Assembly (NCBI GenBank): GCA_023139025.1
Contig: JAGLOH010000063.1
Location: forward strand, 1 to 8,990
Reading direction: 5' to 3'
From: Candidatus Heimdallarchaeota archaeon
GTDB lineage: Archaea > Asgardarchaeota > Heimdallarchaeia > Heimdallarchaeales > Heimdallarchaeaceae
Length of the DNA stretch: 8,990 bases
A program made the position numbers and the translations under genes. A model generated the notes under the pieces. That model was not told the origin of the DNA. It ran no database searches and saw only the letters and a list, made by a program, of their open reading frames with translations. Positions 6,336 through 8,990 of this stretch are shown piece after piece. Within the stretch, counting starts at the first letter, position 1, and every line of letters begins with the position of its first letter.

Positions 6336-6344
6336 TTTTTAATA
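6336..6344 (+). promoter_or_regulatory. Putative TATA box of the membrane protein/NapH-like pair
   Basis: TTTTTAATA is centred about 34 bp before the ATG at 6374, predicting a transcript start near 6365 with a very short leader. No clear SD precedes the gene, so a near-leaderless mRNA is likely. Confidence 0.35.
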
Positions 6345-6373
6345 GGTGTAATTTTTGAACGTCTTCAGTCATC

Positions 6374-6556
6374 ATGAATGCAAGAAATAGGATATACCTG
6401 ATGTTCTTTTTGGCTATAGGAATAATTTTCCTTATTATAGCTATAGTCCAAGGTCAAATTTTGAGGTACGAAGCAATCAGTTCATTTACTGACTTTGTAA
6501 TGAAAGATTTCTTGAGTACATATGTAACTGGTTTTCCTAATCCAATAACAGGATAG
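6374..6556 (+). CDS. Small single-span membrane protein
   Basis: A 60-residue protein I cannot assign to a family. Residues about 8-27 (YLMFFLAIGIIFLIIAIVQG) form one strong transmembrane helix, preceded by the basic NARNR, so the N-terminus should face the cytoplasm and the 33-residue tail (ending FPNPITG) the outside. It has no cysteines or other cofactor ligands, and no lipobox or cleavable-signal pattern is evident. It ends 15 bp before the NapH-like gene on the same strand, which has its own SD in the gap, so the two are almost certainly co-transcribed. This suggests a small accessory or anchoring subunit of the ferredoxin membrane protein. That role is inferred from position only. Confidence 0.7.
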   Translation: MNARNRIYLMFFLAIGIIFLIIAIVQGQILRYEAISSFTDFVMKDFLSTYVTGFPNPITG

Positions 6557-6571
6557 GATAAGTGATTAGAA

Positions 6572-7495
6572 ATGGCTACAAAGCAAATAAAACCTATACT
6601 TTCGACTATATTTAGGCCTATTCAAGATCATAGAATTAGGGTTATTAGAACAATTGTACAAATTATAATGTTTGGACTTCTTAATGGTTTAATCTTTGGA
6701 ATAGGAAGACTTCCAATACTCCTTCCGATAGCTTATCCAACTGGTGGTCCTTTCTCCACAGTTTGGAATGCTTTTGAAGCTCTACAATACCTTCTTACAT
6801 ACTGGATATTTCCATATCTAGCACTTTCTGTATTCTTGCTATTTGGATCAATTTTTGGAAAAACTACCTGTGGGTGGGTTTGTCCATTTGGTTTCTTTCA
6901 AGATTTATTTAGACTGATTCCTATTAAGAAAAAGCGTGTATCCCGTCCAACTAACAAGAATTTAGGTAAAATTGGAACAACAATTCTTGTTTTTATCTTA
7001 ATAATGTCTTTCATAATTGGTATCACATTCAATAATAGCGGTGTAAAAACAACATTTGGAGCGGGTAAGGATATGCCTTTTAGCACCATAGACCCTTCCT
7101 CAACACTTTTTGCAACGCTGTATTATTACCTATATTGGGGGATGCAAAACGCTTCTTTTGGAGCAGAAATAGGTCAATGGAAATTCTTATTCTTCTTACG
7201 TATATTTATTTTCATCATTGTGCTTGGATTAATTACAGTATATCCAAGAGCTTATTGCAGATGGCTATGTCCAACAGGTGTACTTCTAGGACTTTTCAGT
7301 CGATTCAGTATATTTGGTCTTAGAATAAACAAGAACAGATGTACAAGTGGTTGTGATAGTTGTGAAAAAGCATGTCCAATTCAAGTCCCTATTCTGACGT
7401 ATGATAAAGATGTTACGAATAAGATGTGCATCAATTGTGGTGAGTGTATTGATGCATGTAAAGAAGGGGCATTAAAACTAACATTTAGAATCTAG
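6572..7495 (+). CDS. NapH-type membrane protein with two [4Fe-4S] ferredoxin sites
   Basis: Predicted membrane electron-transfer protein of the NapH/NosR/CcoG superfamily, 307 residues. Four transmembrane segments are visible (about 24-47, 71-95, 134-153, 205-225). Two CxxxCP motifs follow segments 2 and 4: C100/C104 (CGWVCPFG) and C229/C233 (CRWLCPTG). The tail holds two ferredoxin clusters: C257, C261, C264, C268 and C286, C289, C292, C296. Basic residues at the N-terminus and at 119-133 place the N-terminus, both CxxxCP motifs and the ferredoxin tail in the cytoplasm, leaving a loop of about 50 residues (154-204) outside. Such proteins pass electrons between quinol or ferredoxin pools and oxidoreductases. 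No reductase partner is visible here; the only neighbour is the small membrane protein upstream. GTGAT at 6562-6566 is the likely SD. Family is firm; partner and donor unknown. Confidence 0.93.
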   Translation: MATKQIKPILSTIFRPIQDHRIRVIRTIVQIIMFGLLNGLIFGIGRLPILLPIAYPTGGPFSTVWNAFEALQYLLTYWIFPYLALSVFLLFGSIFGKTTCGWVCPFGFFQDLFRLIPIKKKRVSRPTNKNLGKIGTTILVFILIMSFIIGITFNNSGVKTTFGAGKDMPFSTIDPSSTLFATLYYYLYWGMQNASFGAEIGQWKFLFFLRIFIFIIVLGLITVYPRAYCRWLCPTGVLLGLFSRFSIFGLRINKNRCTSGCDSCEKACPIQVPILTYDKDVTNKMCINCGECIDACKEGALKLTFRI

Positions 7496-7510
7496 TTTTA
7501 GCAATCAAAC

Positions 7511-7530
7511 CCCCTTTTTTATCTATTTTT
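7511..7530 (+). terminator. Putative T-tract terminator after the NapH-like gene
   Basis: A C-run is followed by T6 (7515-7520) and T5 (7526-7530), 16-35 bp after the stop codon. This is the pattern of archaeal intrinsic termination and separates this unit from the Cdc48 gene. Confidence 0.5.
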
Positions 7531-7570
7531 GCTTGATTCTTGTTTCATTAAAAGATTCTATGATTATATA

Positions 7571-7650
7571 TAGTTAATTAGTTATATTTTATTGCTAACT
7601 AGGAAGAAAACAAACCATTATATAGTTACAATTTAATCAAAAAATAGTTA
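7571..7650. repeat. Cluster of TAGTTA repeats upstream of cdc48
   Basis: TAGTTA occurs at 7571-7576, 7579-7584, 7623-7628 and 7645-7650, with one inverted copy (TAACTA) at 7596-7601. Copies two, three and four are spaced 44 and 22 bp apart, close to whole helical turns. They surround the TATA box at 7619-7625, so they may be a regulator-binding array, though the DNA is very AT-rich. Confidence 0.35.
7619..7625 (+). promoter_or_regulatory. Putative TATA box of cdc48
   Basis: TATATAG predicts a transcript start near 7647 and a leader of about 35 nt containing the SD at 7669-7673. A similar TATATATAG at 7565-7573 could be a second, upstream promoter. Confidence 0.45.
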
Positions 7651-7668
7651 AAAAATAATCTACAGTCT

Positions 7669-7673
7669 GAGGA
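7669..7673 (+). promoter_or_regulatory. Shine-Dalgarno site of cdc48
   Basis: GAGGA ends seven bases before the ATG at 7681 and supports that start, which also gives the expected VAT-type N-terminus. Confidence 0.65.
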
Positions 7674-7680
7674 ATTATCA

Positions 7681-8990
7681 ATGGTTGAAAAAGAAATTAC
7701 CCTAAGGGTAGCTGAAGCTAAACAAAGAGATGTTGGACGAGGTAAGGTTAGATTAGACAGCATGGCTATGTCCAAAATTGGTGTTTCCACTGGAGATATT
7801 GTAGAAATAGTCGGAAAACGTTCAACAACAGCTGTAGCATGGCCTTCATATCCTGAAGATCTCAAAAAAGAGATAATTAGATGTGATGGTGTTATTCGCA
7901 GAAACGCAGGAGTTTCTCTTGGTGATAAAGTAGTCGTCAAGAAAGCAAAAGTTAGTGTTGCTAGACAAGTAACTCTTGCTCCTGAACAAATGTCAGTCAA
8001 TATTGATTTTAGCTTCGAAAATTTTGTTAAAAGAAAATTGTTAGGTCAACCATTATCAAGAAAAGATACTGTACTAATTCCAATCCTTGGAAGAGCAATA
8101 CCTTTTAACGTAGTTAGTACTGTGCCTTCCGGAATAGTTGTAGTAACAGAAGGTACTCAACTCAAAGTAGCTGAAAAGCCATTAGTTGAAGGCGCAAAAA
8201 CTGCCCCAAGTATTTCTTATGAAGACATAGGAGGACTTCATCAAGAAATTCAAAAAATACGTGAAATGGTAGAGCTTCCACTTAAATTTCCTCAATTATT
8301 CGAAAAACTAGGAATTGATCCCCCCAAAGGTGTGTTGCTGCACGGACCTCCTGGTTGTGGAAAAACATTGATTGCAAGAGCAGTAGCTAACGAATCAGAA
8401 GCTCATTTTATTGTGATAAATGGTCCAGAGATTATGTCCAAATTCTATGGTGAATCAGAACAGCGTCTGAGAAGTATTTTCAAAGATGCGGAAGATAATT
8501 CGCCAAGTATAGTTTTCATAGATGAGTTAGATGCTATTGCACCAAAGCGAGAAGATGTTACTGGTGAAGTTGAACGACGAGTAGTTGCTCAATTGCTAGC
8601 TCTAATGGATGGGCTCATTGCTCGAGGACAAGTTATTGTTATAGGGGCTACTAATCGGCCAAACGCGGTTGATCCTGCGCTGAGAAGACCTGGAAGATTT
8701 GATAGAGAAATAGAAATCCATGTTCCTGATAGAGATAGTAGAGAAGAGATTTTACTCATCCACACAAGAGGTATGCCTCTCGCACAAGATGTTGAATTAA
8801 AAAAACTTTCTGATGTAACTCACGGTTACGTTGGAGCTGATTTGGAAGCTTTAAGCAGAGAAGCCGCTATGAAGACTCTAAGAAGAGTTCTACCATCGGT
8901 TAATCTTGAAGAAGAAAGTATACCCTCAGAAGTCTTAGATCAACTTGAAGTAACACATGAAGATTTTGTTTTAGCTTTCAAAGAGATTAC
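7681..8990 (+). CDS. cdc48: Cdc48/VAT-type AAA+ ATPase, 3' end cut by window edge
   Basis: ATP-driven hexameric unfoldase that prepares substrates for degradation or takes complexes apart; the archaeal counterpart of p97/VCP. The frame is open from the ATG to the window edge (436 codons). Residues about 1-95 are the double-psi barrel (ITLRVAEAKQRDVGRGKVRL), about 100-175 the second N-terminal barrel, and SYEDIGGL near 180 opens the D1 ATPase. D1 has Walker A GPPGCGKT (222-229), Walker B IVFIDELDAI (277-286) with Glu282, sensor 1 Asn325 (GATNRP), and the Arg-finger segment LRRPGRFDR (334-342). The helical lid follows, and THEDFVLAFKEIT marks the D1-D2 linker. D2 and the C-terminus lie beyond the edge; full-length relatives have about 730-800 residues. 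D1 has Cys in its P-loop where p97 D1 has Thr. It is preceded by its own promoter and SD. Confidence 0.96.
   Translation, partial: MVEKEITLRVAEAKQRDVGRGKVRLDSMAMSKIGVSTGDIVEIVGKRSTTAVAWPSYPEDLKKEIIRCDGVIRRNAGVSLGDKVVVKKAKVSVARQVTLAPEQMSVNIDFSFENFVKRKLLGQPLSRKDTVLIPILGRAIPFNVVSTVPSGIVVVTEGTQLKVAEKPLVEGAKTAPSISYEDIGGLHQEIQKIREMVELPLKFPQLFEKLGIDPPKGVLLHGPPGCGKTLIARAVANESEAHFIVINGPEIMSKFYGESEQRLRSIFKDAEDNSPSIVFIDELDAIAPKREDVTGEVERRVVAQLLALMDGLIARGQVIVIGATNRPNAVDPALRRPGRFDREIEIHVPDRDSREEILLIHTRGMPLAQDVELKKLSDVTHGYVGADLEALSREAAMKTLRRVLPSVNLEEESIPSEVLDQLEVTHEDFVLAFKEI

Noticed and set aside
7499..7680. Possible small RNA or tRNA between the NapH-like gene and cdc48
   Set aside because: The stretch is AT-rich with a T-tract terminator, TATA boxes and short repeats; no cloverleaf or other stable structure is visible.
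7626..8000. 124-residue minus-strand reading frame under cdc48
   Set aside because: It lies wholly opposite well-conserved Cdc48 N-domain coding sequence and its translation resembles no known fold or motif.

Overview
The window is AT-rich DNA from an archaeon. The evidence is the information-processing gene set (a FEN1-type flap endonuclease ending in a PCNA-binding PIP box, a Trm11/Trm-G10-type RNA methyltransferase, a VAT/Cdc48-type AAA+ ATPase), archaeal TATA-like boxes about 25 bp before several start codons, and Shine-Dalgarno sites matching the archaeal AGGAGGTGAT consensus. A small Ras-like GTPase beside a roadblock/LC7 protein would suit an Asgard archaeon, where such families are abundant. 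That is only an inference, because MglA/MglB-like pairs also occur in bacteria and other archaea.

Layout: a short-chain dehydrogenase cut by the left edge (1-606, +) is followed by a tandem-GNAT acetyltransferase (658-1698, +). Converging on it is a two-gene minus-strand operon, roadblock/LC7 protein then MglA-like GTPase (2626 down to 1713), in the mglB-mglA order known from bacterial polarity systems. Across a 224-bp divergent promoter region lies a protein-L-isoaspartate methyltransferase (2851-3543, +). Then come FEN1 (3607-4644) and a Trm11-family methyltransferase (4644-5918), joined by a one-base TGATG stop/start overlap. A small winged-helix regulator (minus, 6225-5944) converges on them; it has a perfect 8-4-8 palindrome between its TATA-like box and its likely start codon. 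Divergent from it are a 60-residue single-span membrane protein and a NapH-type membrane ferredoxin (6374-7495, +), which look like a two-gene redox unit. The right end carries the first 436 codons of a Cdc48/VAT ATPase (7681 to the edge), preceded by a promoter region with repeated TAGTTA elements.

Most of the window is housekeeping: DNA flap processing, RNA modification, protein repair and protein unfolding. The parts most worth attention are the archaeal mglBA-like GTPase module, the apparently self-regulated winged-helix gene, the NapH-like protein with its small membrane neighbour, and the unusual TEPY catalytic motif of the Trm11-family enzyme. No gene-free stretch exceeds 300 bases. 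I saw no tRNA, rRNA, CRISPR array or insertion sequence.
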